Made by a program: the position numbers and the translations under genes. A stretch of 31,197 nucleotides of DNA from an uncultured Lachnoanaerobaculum sp. (GTDB taxonomy: Bacteria; Bacillota; Clostridia; Lachnospirales; Lachnospiraceae): positions 1 through 31,197 of the forward strand of contig CALALP010000046.1 in NCBI GenBank assembly GCA_937925515.1, given 5' to 3'. Below the pieces are notes generated by a model that searched no databases, was not told where the DNA came from, and saw only the letters and a list, made by a program, of their open reading frames with translations. This document shows, one piece after another, positions 8,336-17,278 of the stretch (position 1 is its first letter; each line of letters opens with the position of its first letter).

Positions 8336-9343
8336 TTATAATACACTCAAAATCATAAATAACCATGAAAGAGCCAATATTAAAAAAGTCCATATATGAT
8401 TTTGAAACTCAAAAAAATATTTAATAAATACTGTTACTATTATTGCCAAAGATGAAGTTATAAAAGCTAACATATTCATAGTTCCAATGCCTTGATTATA
8501 CATGATTAAAATTGACAGTATAAGTGCAGCTATGGAAAATGTAAGCATTGGCACAAATCTCGATTCATTATTTTTTTTATACTCCATAAGTACCTTTGCG
8601 TTTGTACTCCATTTATTGCCATAAGGCAGAGCAACTGCTGCAGGGTGCAAGTAATATTTTGCCGCTTTTTTATAATCAGGTCTTTTACTTCTTAAAATGT
8701 AGTCAGCCATTGCTCCAAATGCAGGACCAAAACCTAACCTAGCTGCATGTCTAAAATAAACTAGACCATATTCAGTGTTATTTATTACATCATTTTTATA
8801 AAATATTTCTCCTAGTTTATAGGCCGCCTCTGCATTTCCCTTTAATGCAAGCACATATAGCCCATTTAAAATGTCTAAGTCTGCTATATTTTCGTCTTCA
8901 AAAAGCATGGCACTTTCTATAATCTCATTAGGAGAGGGCAAACTTGCCTCAAAAGGTATTCCTGATATTCCTAATGTATCAACATCTAGTAAAGAATACA
9001 TTTTCTTTGGAAATTTCCCCTCTATTAAGCCCATAATACTTAATTCATCAGAAAAAGAAACTCCTAGCCCACTTGCAAGTTCATATAAAATCTGCCTTAC
9101 ATAATTTATATTTAGTGAAGTTGCATTTACTGCCATATTTACAATTCTTGTTCCGTCTGCTTGACTTAACTCATTTTGTTTTAATACCTCAAGTATTGAC
9201 GGACAAGCATATAAAATAAGGCATAATGCATGTATCTTGGTTTCTTGTACTCCCTCTTTATCTAAAAGTTCCATAAGTCTATTAAAATCTGAAAATACTT
9301 CAAAACCCTCACTTAAAAATATTTTATTTATTGCCTCTTTCAT
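8336..9343 (-). CDS. Sel1-like repeat protein with C-terminal membrane segments
   Basis: The 335 aa fall into three parts. Residues 1-115 form a helical domain (FSDFNRLMELL and following) resembling an unnamed N-terminal module that I associate with clostridial chaperone-like and signalling proteins. Residues about 160-250 hold Sel1-like units (AAYKLGEIFYKND, YFRHAARLGFGPAFGAMADYI). The last 75 residues hold three to four membrane helices. AGGAG lies six bases before the ATG at 9343. It follows the kinase-like gene by 8 bases and ends 10 bases before the ATG of the next gene. Topology suggests a cytosolic protein-binding part tethered to the membrane. Function is unknown; the Sel1 assignment is moderately sure, the N-terminal domain less so. 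Confidence 0.7.
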   Translation of the reverse strand: MKEAINKIFLSEGFEVFSDFNRLMELLDKEGVQETKIHALCLILYACPSILEVLKQNELSQADGTRIVNMAVNATSLNINYVRQILYELASGLGVSFSDELSIMGLIEGKFPKKMYSLLDVDTLGISGIPFEASLPSPNEIIESAMLFEDENIADLDILNGLYVLALKGNAEAAYKLGEIFYKNDVINNTEYGLVYFRHAARLGFGPAFGAMADYILRSKRPDYKKAAKYYLHPAAVALPYGNKWSTNAKVLMEYKKNNESRFVPMLTFSIAALILSILIMYNQGIGTMNMLAFITSSLAIIVTVFIKYFFEFQNHIWTFLILALSWLFMILSVL

Positions 9344-9351
9344 TTTTTCTC

Positions 9352-10440
9352 CTATACAAGCCTTAATCTATAAAGCCCCAAGTCTACATTTGCCTCATCT
9401 TCATATAGCCTACTAGCCCTATCTATTGCCCTTATCCAAGTATTTGCAATCAGAAAGTCCTCTGTTGCTTGTAATCCTGTGCTTTTTGGATATAAAAGTG
9501 CTAAAAATAGATTATCAAATAAGCTCTTAAGCTCTGCATCTATCTTTTCCCACCTGTCCGATATATCCTTATTTAACTCAAAAGCATTGAACTTTTTTAT
9601 TAAATTATCATTAGTAGAACTATGCTCATCATCAAAAATATATTCAGGCTTTCTCATATACCTTGAAAAATAGTCATTTCTTACAATCTCTCCATTATAC
9701 CAAAAATAACTACCAACAAATGGGTGAGTATAAAAAATCATATAAAATGCCATACAAGCTGCTGAAAAAATATCAAGCACTACCTTTGAAATAGCTAAGT
9801 TATTTCTTTTAAAATTTTCTATAATTGATATAGGAATGTCAAAAAAGCTATATCCATAACCATATTCAATTTTTTCATGTATTGAAGTAATTCTATCAAG
9901 CCCCACAAATACAACCTCTTTAGAAGTCTTATTTACAAGCACTTGCTCCCTTGAAAATCCTCCAATTCCAAAACCAAAATACTGCATAAAGTCAATTCTT
10001 TGAAATAAACTTTTAATAATATCCCAATCAGGGCTTTTTTGATGTAAGTAAGAATTTATACTATCATAATTATTATAATCTATTGTTGGAAATATAATAG
10101 CATTATTATCACCTACTTCCACTAAATCAATAGGAAATACAAAGTTTTTATTGCCAAGAAAGTACTTATATATTTTTTCCTCAATTTGAGTCCTAATCCT
10201 AATTGCAGCTCTATTTGAGATTTTCTGTAAAAGTAAACTAAAACTATTTTTATCCTTTTCTCTATTAACTAACTGAAACTCATAATTTTTTTCACCCAAA
10301 TCGCTATAATCAAATTCATCTAAAGCATCACTTTTTAATAAATTAGCTTTGTTTTCCTTTACTTGATAAATGTTAAGCCCTGACATAAGACTTGGTATCC
10401 ATAATTTGCTATTAAGTAAAAAATCGCTCACTTTATTCAT
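9352..10440 (-). CDS. degenerate YegI-like protein kinase fold (probable pseudokinase)
   Basis: A 362-aa soluble protein. Landmarks line up with YegI-type bacterial kinases. GGFSREQVLV (160-169) stands where active kinases have GDLSxxNVLV. VGLDRI (179-184) stands for IDxDSF. DIFSAACMAFYMIFYTHPF (223-241) matches the C-lobe helix that ends in HPFxG. The catalytic Asp of the first motif is replaced by Gly, its Asn by Gln, and the first Asp of IDxD by Gly, so phosphotransfer looks unlikely. The ATG at 10440 overlaps the end of the GAP1-like gene by 8 bases (ATGAATAA) and has GGAAAG upstream; a TTG at 10464 is less likely. vWA proteins and YegI-like kinases often occur together in bacterial stress and conflict modules, which supports the call. 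Kinase homology is inferred from motif order only. Confidence 0.6.
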   Translation of the reverse strand: MNKVSDFLLNSKLWIPSLMSGLNIYQVKENKANLLKSDALDEFDYSDLGEKNYEFQLVNREKDKNSFSLLLQKISNRAAIRIRTQIEEKIYKYFLGNKNFVFPIDLVEVGDNNAIIFPTIDYNNYDSINSYLHQKSPDWDIIKSLFQRIDFMQYFGFGIGGFSREQVLVNKTSKEVVFVGLDRITSIHEKIEYGYGYSFFDIPISIIENFKRNNLAISKVVLDIFSAACMAFYMIFYTHPFVGSYFWYNGEIVRNDYFSRYMRKPEYIFDDEHSSTNDNLIKKFNAFELNKDISDRWEKIDAELKSLFDNLFLALLYPKSTGLQATEDFLIANTWIRAIDRASRLYEDEANVDLGLYRLRLV

Positions 10441-12817
10441 CTTTCTTTCCAAAAAGTTTGCCAAAAAAATCTTTTATAACAGGTGTCTTTTCATCCTTCT
10501 CACTGTTATCAATGTCCTTTATTTCCTCTAAAATCTCATTCATACCCTCATTTTCCTTGACTTTCTTTTTAAGTATGCTTATAAGTTCTTTTCTTAATGC
10601 TGTTTCCTCTTGTAAAATTATAGAATCACTTACAGAAAGTTCTATATTATTAGTATGTAAAATGCTTATATGTTTTACACAACTTTCAGCCAAATACTCT
10701 CTTTTTCCCTTTTTATTTATTTCTGAATTTTTTAAAAGTATAAGGTCTATTGAGGAATACTTCATTTCCTGCAAATGCTTTATAATATCCTTTAAACAGC
10801 TACCAACTATTTCTGATTGATTCTTACTTGAAATATCATTTAATATAAATGCTACCAGCTTACTAACTTTTTTAGTATTGGAATATGAGTTAATGCAAAG
10901 ATTATAAAAATCCGACTTTACACAAGCAACATTGGAACTTGGTTGCCAAGCACTTAAAACTTCCTCAAGCTCTTTTTTAAAGCTTAACTCAACCACTTCC
11001 TTAAAACTTGCTTTTTCCCAAAATACATCATATAGACTTGTTCTTAGTATAACCAAGTTTTCCTCTGAAATGTTGTCTTTATAGCTTTCAAGCTTAATAT
11101 CTATTTTCTTAAAGTCATTGAATATATCAAAAATGTCTTTAAGTCTATCATTAAAATTATAACTTTCAAATTTCTCTATAATAAGTTCCTTAAGCTTTTT
11201 TTCAAAGTAACTATTATTATCTTTTATAGGATTAAGCTCAATTTTTTCAATAAGTTCATTTAATGTTAATTCGTCACTAAGTTCCTTTTCAACCTTGTAA
11301 GTTATATAAAGGTCTTTTAATGATTCATCTTTTTTGATAGTTAATAATATTTCATCAGCTAAATACATATATTTTTCGTCTATCTTCTTTAGAAAAGCTA
11401 TTTTCTCATCTAGTTCCATATCCGGCATTTCTATATTAATCATATAATCAATAAAGTCTTTTGCTCTGTCATCATCTTCATTATTTTTAGTTCTTAATGC
11501 ATCATTATAATGATTAAACAGTCCCTCTAAAAACTCTTTTACAAAAAGTTTTTCTTTTCTATATAAAAATGATTTCATTACCTGCTCTACTAAATAAATA
11601 TCTATTTCACTAAACTCTTTTTCTAAATTCTTACTTAGAATTTTATTTATAATTGATTTCTGTTCATTTTCATCTGATGAGTTTAAAATAGTAAAGCAAA
11701 ATTCCTTGTTATCATCACAGCTATTTTCTATACACCAGTCTAAAATTGGATAGTACTCATTATAATCCAAACTTGAATTCTGATTTAAGTCCTCTTCTAA
11801 ACCTTTAAGTGATTTCAATGTTTGAGATTTTAGAACTTCTATATCATTCATATCATTATCGCCTGCTTTTATAAACTCTAAAATAATAAAAAGAGCTTTA
11901 TCAAGACTTAATTTCCTATTTGAACTTAGATAAAAAGAGGTTACAAAAAGCCCTAGTGTCGGCTTTACTTTCTTAGAAACATTGTCATCAATCCACCTTT
12001 GCATATCTTTAAGTGTCTTTTTTCTTTCTGTTTCATTCATACTAGCTAACTCTAAAAATACAGGGTACTTTATATCATCTTTTTTTATAAACTTTCTATT
12101 TTCTAAATACTCTGAAAATCTAAGTACAGATGTAGGAATCTTATCGCCAACGCTTGATATATTTAACTTTTGCCTATAATCAGCAGAAGATGAATATGTC
12201 AAATATTTAAGCATTGATGAAATTATTCCTGATGATATACAGTATGCAAAATCTCTTACTTTATCAATTTTTATATAATCATCTGTATCCTTAGTTTCTA
12301 TTGTAAGCGAATAACTGCCACTAAGCACCTGTACTGCATACATAATCAAAGTTGCATAACTTTCATTATCCAAGTTATACTTTTGTCTAAGTAAGTCTAT
12401 ATCTGATGAATATTTTGCATTTTCATCAAGTTCAAAACTTTCTAATTCTAAGTTGTTAGACTCATATCTATCTGCCATATTTGTATAGTCTATAGTAAGA
12501 AATGCCTCAAAATTTTTATTTATAAGCTTTTCATATTCTTGCAATGAACATGTATACACATTACTAAACATAGTAGGTCTTGAACCCGTATCTGACCACA
12601 TGGTAGAACGTCCAAGTAAAACTACATTATCCTTTATTGCAAATGTAATCACTGAATACCCTTGAATAAAAGAATTTGGATTATCTTTATCAGCAAACAA
12701 AGGATTCATTACATCTGAAAATACCTCTATCTTTCCTGTATCCACAAAATCTTTTGAAGAGGCTACTATACGATACCCTCCCTCAGGTCGCCACCTACAT
12801 GCCTGTTCTAATTTCAT
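10433..12817 (-). CDS. GAP1-like GTPase-associated protein
   Basis: A 794-aa soluble protein. The N-terminal ~130 residues contain WRPEGGYRIVASS (9-21), a small beta-rich segment, and RPTMFSNVY (80-88). This layout resembles the N-terminal domain of GTPase-associated protein 1 (GAP1) families, which sit beside zinc-ribbon GTPases in predicted conflict systems. The remaining 650 residues are almost all alpha-helical, rich in Lys, Glu, Leu and Asn, with no catalytic motif visible, and probably form a long helical-repeat arm. A strong AGGAGG lies six bases before the ATG at 12817, and the gene starts 15 bases after the GTPase gene ends. Adjacency to the GTPase strengthens the call. The name rests on remembered motif shape and position, not a database match. 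Confidence 0.6.
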   Translation of the reverse strand: MKLEQACRWRPEGGYRIVASSKDFVDTGKIEVFSDVMNPLFADKDNPNSFIQGYSVITFAIKDNVVLLGRSTMWSDTGSRPTMFSNVYTCSLQEYEKLINKNFEAFLTIDYTNMADRYESNNLELESFELDENAKYSSDIDLLRQKYNLDNESYATLIMYAVQVLSGSYSLTIETKDTDDYIKIDKVRDFAYCISSGIISSMLKYLTYSSSADYRQKLNISSVGDKIPTSVLRFSEYLENRKFIKKDDIKYPVFLELASMNETERKKTLKDMQRWIDDNVSKKVKPTLGLFVTSFYLSSNRKLSLDKALFIILEFIKAGDNDMNDIEVLKSQTLKSLKGLEEDLNQNSSLDYNEYYPILDWCIENSCDDNKEFCFTILNSSDENEQKSIINKILSKNLEKEFSEIDIYLVEQVMKSFLYRKEKLFVKEFLEGLFNHYNDALRTKNNEDDDRAKDFIDYMINIEMPDMELDEKIAFLKKIDEKYMYLADEILLTIKKDESLKDLYITYKVEKELSDELTLNELIEKIELNPIKDNNSYFEKKLKELIIEKFESYNFNDRLKDIFDIFNDFKKIDIKLESYKDNISEENLVILRTSLYDVFWEKASFKEVVELSFKKELEEVLSAWQPSSNVACVKSDFYNLCINSYSNTKKVSKLVAFILNDISSKNQSEIVGSCLKDIIKHLQEMKYSSIDLILLKNSEINKKGKREYLAESCVKHISILHTNNIELSVSDSIILQEETALRKELISILKKKVKENEGMNEILEEIKDIDNSEKDEKTPVIKDFFGKLFGKKDE

Positions 12818-12832
12818 ACACTACCTCCTTGC

Positions 12833-14710
12833 CTAGTCCATATCTTCACAATTTAAAAACTTTATTGCTCTATTTCCAACTTCCTCTTTCCACTTACTAA
12901 GTTCCTTTTCATATTTTGCCATTCTACCCGGAATTAATTTTTCAAAAACCCCCGGTTCTACCGGCTCAGCTAAGTCGGAAATATATCTTGGTTCACTTAT
13001 TATGCCCATTCTCCAAAGTATCCAACGTATGGGTGCCTCTATGTATACTGATACAGGATTTCCCTTTGGATAACCTAAAAGCCCTGTATTCACAACTTGC
13101 TCTATGGTTAGATTTTCTCTGTTTTGTGGTGCCCAACTCGGATATACCTGTATTTCAGTAATAGTTTCTCCACTATTACTTTTTTCAATTACAGCCTTTA
13201 CTGATTTTTCTAAATCTTCCTCAGTTATTTCAACCTCCTTTTTTCGCACCTCTATTTTCTCTCTTTGTACCTTTCTACAAATATCTTGGTTTACATTAAA
13301 AGTAATAAAATCTCCTTTGTTATCTCTTATACCAATGCCTATATGCTCCTTATCTTCTGAAACTTGAGCATATTCAATATAACGCCTATTTTCAACTTTT
13401 CTTTGATTCCAAGTATTTATAAATTTTTTTAATCTATCATACTTTGCCTTATTTTCTTCATCTAAAACAAATTCTGTTTCATGAAGTGAGAGCCTATTTT
13501 CAACACCACAAGTTAGAGCAGATGCGGCAAAGAATGCATGTATGTTGAATACATTAAACAAAACATCTTTACCCTCATCTTCAAATATTTGTTTAACTGC
13601 CTTATTTACAGGTAAAAATGCCTCTCTATTAAATCCTTTCCCTGCTTGACTTGCCGCCTCTTTTACAACCTCATATAGCCTTGATAATGCAGCATGTGGG
13701 CTACTATCATCACATTTTGTAATTACAATGGCAAGTGGAGTGTTGCTTACATTTTTTATAGTTCCACTTTTTAGCATATTAAGTCTATTTACTACATCAT
13801 TAATATCAACTTCTGCTTTTCTTTGTGCAACTCCTAATGTAGGCAACTGACTTGGATCTGCTAAAAATAAAAGTCCGTCGCAATATTTTATATATTCAGC
13901 TACAAGACTGTCAGTTCTTACTGCCCCATGTATATCCACATCTTCTACACATTGCTCGCCTGCAATATCATAAAATACTAATGTCCTACTTTCACTGGGA
14001 TTATTTCTTTTAACCATATTTATTGCCATAGGCCTTCTCATAATCTTAGTATCGGTAGAGGCAGGAAGTGGTTTCCCATTTTCAATATTTCCAAGCCCCC
14101 CAAGTGCAGCAGTTCCCATATCATATCCACTACCATTCATAAGTGTAGCAAATCTTTGTAAAAGCTGATTAAGATAAACTGTTTTTCCTGCACTTGTAGA
14201 ACCCACTATTCCTATAAATACAGGCTTATACTTTCCATAATCTTTTAAAGGCAAGCAGTTATGACAATATGGGCAAAGCCTCGCCATATTTCCATCTACA
14301 TGATTTTCAAAAATATCTCTAACTCTAACTATAAAACCGTCCACATCTCTTTTAAAACGGTCTTCTCCTATAGGCTTAGTCATTTTAGAAAAATTATCTG
14401 AGTTTGGGTCTATATGTGGTTTATACCAATTTGGATCTGCATGTATATATCCGTCTGCCCCTCCTTTTTTATCCCAAAACTCTACTAATTTCTTATCTAT
14501 CTTCAAATCAGTTGGAAAGTCCATTATATCGCCATTATAATCATCAAAACGTAAAAATAGCTTTCTTATTTCCTTTTCTTCTCTCGAAAGACTACTATTA
14601 TCTATATCATATTGTGTTAGTGAGTGGTTTGACCTAAAAATAACATCTTTATCGTCAAACTTTTTAAAACAATATGGACAGATTATACTACCATTTTCAT
14701 TTATAGGCAT
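12833..14710 (-). CDS. zinc-ribbon P-loop GTPase (double-GTPase type, TRAFAC class)
   Basis: A 625-aa cytosolic GTPase. CPYC at residues 11-14 and CPYCHNC at 146-152 look like two halves of one zinc ribbon, with about 130 residues inserted between them. The GTPase core follows at once: Walker A GSTSAGKT (170-177), G3 DIAGEQ (248-253), and G4 ITKCDD with TKCD at 331-334. The GSTSAGKT P-loop after a CPYC ribbon fits GTPases that pair with GAP1-type proteins, and the next gene is such a candidate. The C-terminal 200 residues contain a charged segment and a short proline-rich region ending near PGRMAKYEKEL. AGGAG lies seven bases before the ATG at 14710. It is probably the nucleotide-dependent switch of the operon. 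GTP specificity is inferred from TKxD. Confidence 0.8.
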   Translation of the reverse strand: MPINENGSIICPYCFKKFDDKDVIFRSNHSLTQYDIDNSSLSREEKEIRKLFLRFDDYNGDIMDFPTDLKIDKKLVEFWDKKGGADGYIHADPNWYKPHIDPNSDNFSKMTKPIGEDRFKRDVDGFIVRVRDIFENHVDGNMARLCPYCHNCLPLKDYGKYKPVFIGIVGSTSAGKTVYLNQLLQRFATLMNGSGYDMGTAALGGLGNIENGKPLPASTDTKIMRRPMAINMVKRNNPSESRTLVFYDIAGEQCVEDVDIHGAVRTDSLVAEYIKYCDGLLFLADPSQLPTLGVAQRKAEVDINDVVNRLNMLKSGTIKNVSNTPLAIVITKCDDSSPHAALSRLYEVVKEAASQAGKGFNREAFLPVNKAVKQIFEDEGKDVLFNVFNIHAFFAASALTCGVENRLSLHETEFVLDEENKAKYDRLKKFINTWNQRKVENRRYIEYAQVSEDKEHIGIGIRDNKGDFITFNVNQDICRKVQREKIEVRKKEVEITEEDLEKSVKAVIEKSNSGETITEIQVYPSWAPQNRENLTIEQVVNTGLLGYPKGNPVSVYIEAPIRWILWRMGIISEPRYISDLAEPVEPGVFEKLIPGRMAKYEKELSKWKEEVGNRAIKFLNCEDMD

Positions 14711-14719
14711 AATCTTCTC

Positions 14720-15370
14720 CTATCTTTTTACATACATATCTTCAAAACCTTTTGCAGGTGCTACCTTTAAAGGTAAACCAAAATCCTTTACTGTAAAACG
14801 CTTATTTATATAACTTAATGGTAAGGGAATACTTTTAAAATCTCCAAACTTATATTCGATAGCACCGTCAACATAGTCTGTTCCCTCTCCTATATTTATA
14901 GTAAGTTCCACTATTTGATTACCTTTTGGGCTATTTCTTTTTTCTAAAGTATATGAAAAATGTGCAGGAACATAAGCAGTTTCCTTACCAATCACTTCAG
15001 GTATATATAAATCACAAGTTCCAATATTATTCTTTGAAATAGTCCATACCTGTATTCTCTCAGGTGGATTTACTGTAAAATCATTGAATCTTGTTGTAGA
15101 GTCAAATACTATCTTTCTAACTCCCTTAAGCCTTACTCTGCCCTTGTCTTTGGTATCAAATTCCATGCTACCTCCTGCACAAAGGCTTTCTATATCTTTT
15201 TCTGTAAGGCTTAAATCCTCTGCAAATATCTCGCCTTTTTTTGAAAAACAAAATACATAGCTTTCAGCATAGGCACAACTAAGATATATAAAATGTTTCC
15301 CTCTGTTATCCATATTAACTGTAAAATCACTTACAGCAAAGGCAGAAGAATCTAATTTTCTTATAGGCAT
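14720..15370 (-). CDS. beta-rich protein of unknown function
   Basis: I do not recognise this 216-aa protein. It has no signal peptide or membrane segment. Alternating hydrophobic residues and many Gly/Pro turns suggest an all-beta fold, perhaps two beta-sandwich domains. The first domain (about 1-100) contains HFIYLSCAYAESYVFCF; the second (about 115-216) ends in a Lys-rich tail, MYVKR. GAGGGAG lies a few bases before the ATG at 15370. It sits 16 bases after the 629-aa gene and 9 bases before the GTPase gene, in the middle of the operon, so it is probably an adaptor of the same complex. No catalytic motif is visible. Confidence 0.7.
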   Translation of the reverse strand: MPIRKLDSSAFAVSDFTVNMDNRGKHFIYLSCAYAESYVFCFSKKGEIFAEDLSLTEKDIESLCAGGSMEFDTKDKGRVRLKGVRKIVFDSTTRFNDFTVNPPERIQVWTISKNNIGTCDLYIPEVIGKETAYVPAHFSYTLEKRNSPKGNQIVELTINIGEGTDYVDGAIEYKFGDFKSIPLPLSYINKRFTVKDFGLPLKVAPAKGFEDMYVKR

Positions 15371-15386
15371 ACTCTCCCTCCATAGA

Positions 15387-17276
15387 TTACCACATAATAC
15401 TATCCGAAGTTATAGGAAATAACATAATTCTCTCAATAACATCAGAACGTGGAGAGGCAAATACATAGCCTAATGTAGGCTTTACAGTATCAGGTAAATT
15501 ATTTAAAAAGTCTGCACTTTTACTAATCATAGTCATAACTATTCCCTCTCTTGCCCCTACATATAAAAGCATTCTTGAGCATGAGGCTAAATTTACATCA
15601 AAAACCTCATCTATTATATCTCTTACAGTAACTGAATGTGCATGCCCCATTTGAAAATCCAAATCTTCTTGATATGAGGCAGAGTATATCCTATTATTTA
15701 GTATTAGCTCTGAAAATACTTTTGTAAGTTGATTTGCAAGTTCCTCTAAATTTGTAGGCCTTATATTTTTATTTAAAATTTCAGGAAATTGCTTTATTGT
15801 TTCAAATGCTAGGTTTTGATAAGATTTTATAAAAGCCTCTGAGATACTCTCTTCTGAAATCAAACTATCTGCCTGATTTAAGACATTTTCAAAATCTATC
15901 GCAAACTTAACCATATCTTTCATTGTACTTTGAAGTATTACTATAAACTTCTTATACAAGTTTTCTTTTAACTTCTTTATAGCACACCACTCAAGCCAGC
16001 CCTCAAAAGTATCAGGCAAAATGCTTGAGTCCTTTATATTCTCTTCCTCTTTCAGTCTATCTGCCTCGCTACCAAGCAAATCTCTAATCTCAATATATGT
16101 AAGTTTCTCACTTATTATATCAGAAAAAAATTCCTCAATAGATTTACTAGGGGCATTTTTATTGTACTTATTTTCAAAAACATTTTCATAATACTTTTCA
16201 AGTACACATTCCCAAACACCCTTATTTATATCACTTCCTGAAATAGAATCAACTGCATTTTTGGCAAGATTCATATAATCCATTACAGTATGCTTTTTAA
16301 AGACAAAACTAAAAAGTCCTTTTTTATCTTTATTTGCCAGTGCAGTATCTAAGCTTTCCATTTCCTCATTATAGGGGAGAATGTTGAAAAACTCTATATC
16401 TTTTGGAAGATAATCACTTAAATATGTGTCAAAGTAATCATCAAAAAGGTCATAATAAGTTCTTCTGTTTCCACAAATCTTTTCTTGTATGTCTACATTA
16501 TTATCATGCCTTTCCAATGCCTCTTGCTTATATATATTTAAAATAGCTTTAAGTGTTATGGCTGATATTGAAAGGGTGTCCTTATGTTTTCCTGTATATG
16601 CCAAGCTAAAAACAGAATCAGACTGTATCTTTAAATGTAGGGTGCTGCCTATTCTCTCCTCATCTGTTTCATAAGAACTATTCATAATAAGTAGTAAGTT
16701 TGCAGCTATCTTATAATTTTCGCTAATGTTTGCATCACTTACAACTCCTTTCATGGTCTTGTTTCCTAAAATGATGAGATGTTCCTTACTCTCCTTAGCC
16801 CATTCTATCAGCCTTTGCAATCTTTCTTTTCTTAGCTCCTGCCTCTTAGAGTTATTTTCTTTTGTAAATATAAAAAATGTTCTATAAATTACAGTTGAAC
16901 TCCCAATATAGACATTTTTCTTAACTTCCTCAAAAATTTGCTCAAAATTATCACTCATTATGTTCCAAAAGTAAACTACCTCAACTTGCAAATAATTTTC
17001 AAAGATACCCATTTGCTCCAAGAGTTTATTACAGCTTTCTTCTGCATTTGCAACTGAATATTCTTTCTCATTCATAAATCTTATACTGCCTGCTTTATTT
17101 CCCCAACACAATTTATAAATATGAGATATGAGTTCTTTTTGGCTTTGTTCTTCCTCTCCTAAGAGTACATTTATCATAGGAGCAAAAATACCTCTATTTT
17201 TTCCTGTTACTGTTTGAACAGATAATTTATTTGCACATTCTTCTATTAAACTTTTATATTTCTCCTCAATAGACAT
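15387..17276 (-). CDS. unrecognised large protein, partner candidate of the tubulin-like protein
   Basis: A 629-aa soluble, mostly helical protein. The segment about 120-200 has beta strands alternating with helices (FFIFTKEN, HLIILGNKT, LLLIMNSS), reminiscent of a Rossmann or tubulin-like core but without a glycine-rich nucleotide loop. The last 130 residues (from DFQMGHAHS to the end) look like a second globular domain. The ATG at 17276 follows the stop of the tubulin-like gene by two bases (TAAGTATG) and is preceded by AGGGA, which lies within the end of that gene. A longer form from 17309 would overlap that gene by 31 bases and lacks a ribosome binding site. Tight coupling suggests that it binds the tubulin-like product. 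Function is unknown. Confidence 0.7.
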   Translation of the reverse strand: MSIEEKYKSLIEECANKLSVQTVTGKNRGIFAPMINVLLGEEEQSQKELISHIYKLCWGNKAGSIRFMNEKEYSVANAEESCNKLLEQMGIFENYLQVEVVYFWNIMSDNFEQIFEEVKKNVYIGSSTVIYRTFFIFTKENNSKRQELRKERLQRLIEWAKESKEHLIILGNKTMKGVVSDANISENYKIAANLLLIMNSSYETDEERIGSTLHLKIQSDSVFSLAYTGKHKDTLSISAITLKAILNIYKQEALERHDNNVDIQEKICGNRRTYYDLFDDYFDTYLSDYLPKDIEFFNILPYNEEMESLDTALANKDKKGLFSFVFKKHTVMDYMNLAKNAVDSISGSDINKGVWECVLEKYYENVFENKYNKNAPSKSIEEFFSDIISEKLTYIEIRDLLGSEADRLKEEENIKDSSILPDTFEGWLEWCAIKKLKENLYKKFIVILQSTMKDMVKFAIDFENVLNQADSLISEESISEAFIKSYQNLAFETIKQFPEILNKNIRPTNLEELANQLTKVFSELILNNRIYSASYQEDLDFQMGHAHSVTVRDIIDEVFDVNLASCSRMLLYVGAREGIVMTMISKSADFLNNLPDTVKPTLGYVFASPRSDVIERIMLFPITSDSIMW

Positions 17277-17278
17277 AC

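Noticed and set aside
10458..10820. Plus-strand open frame of 120 codons opposite the GAP1-like gene
   Set aside because: Serine- and leucine-rich mirror of a lysine/glutamate-rich gene, with no ribosome binding site; a shadow frame.
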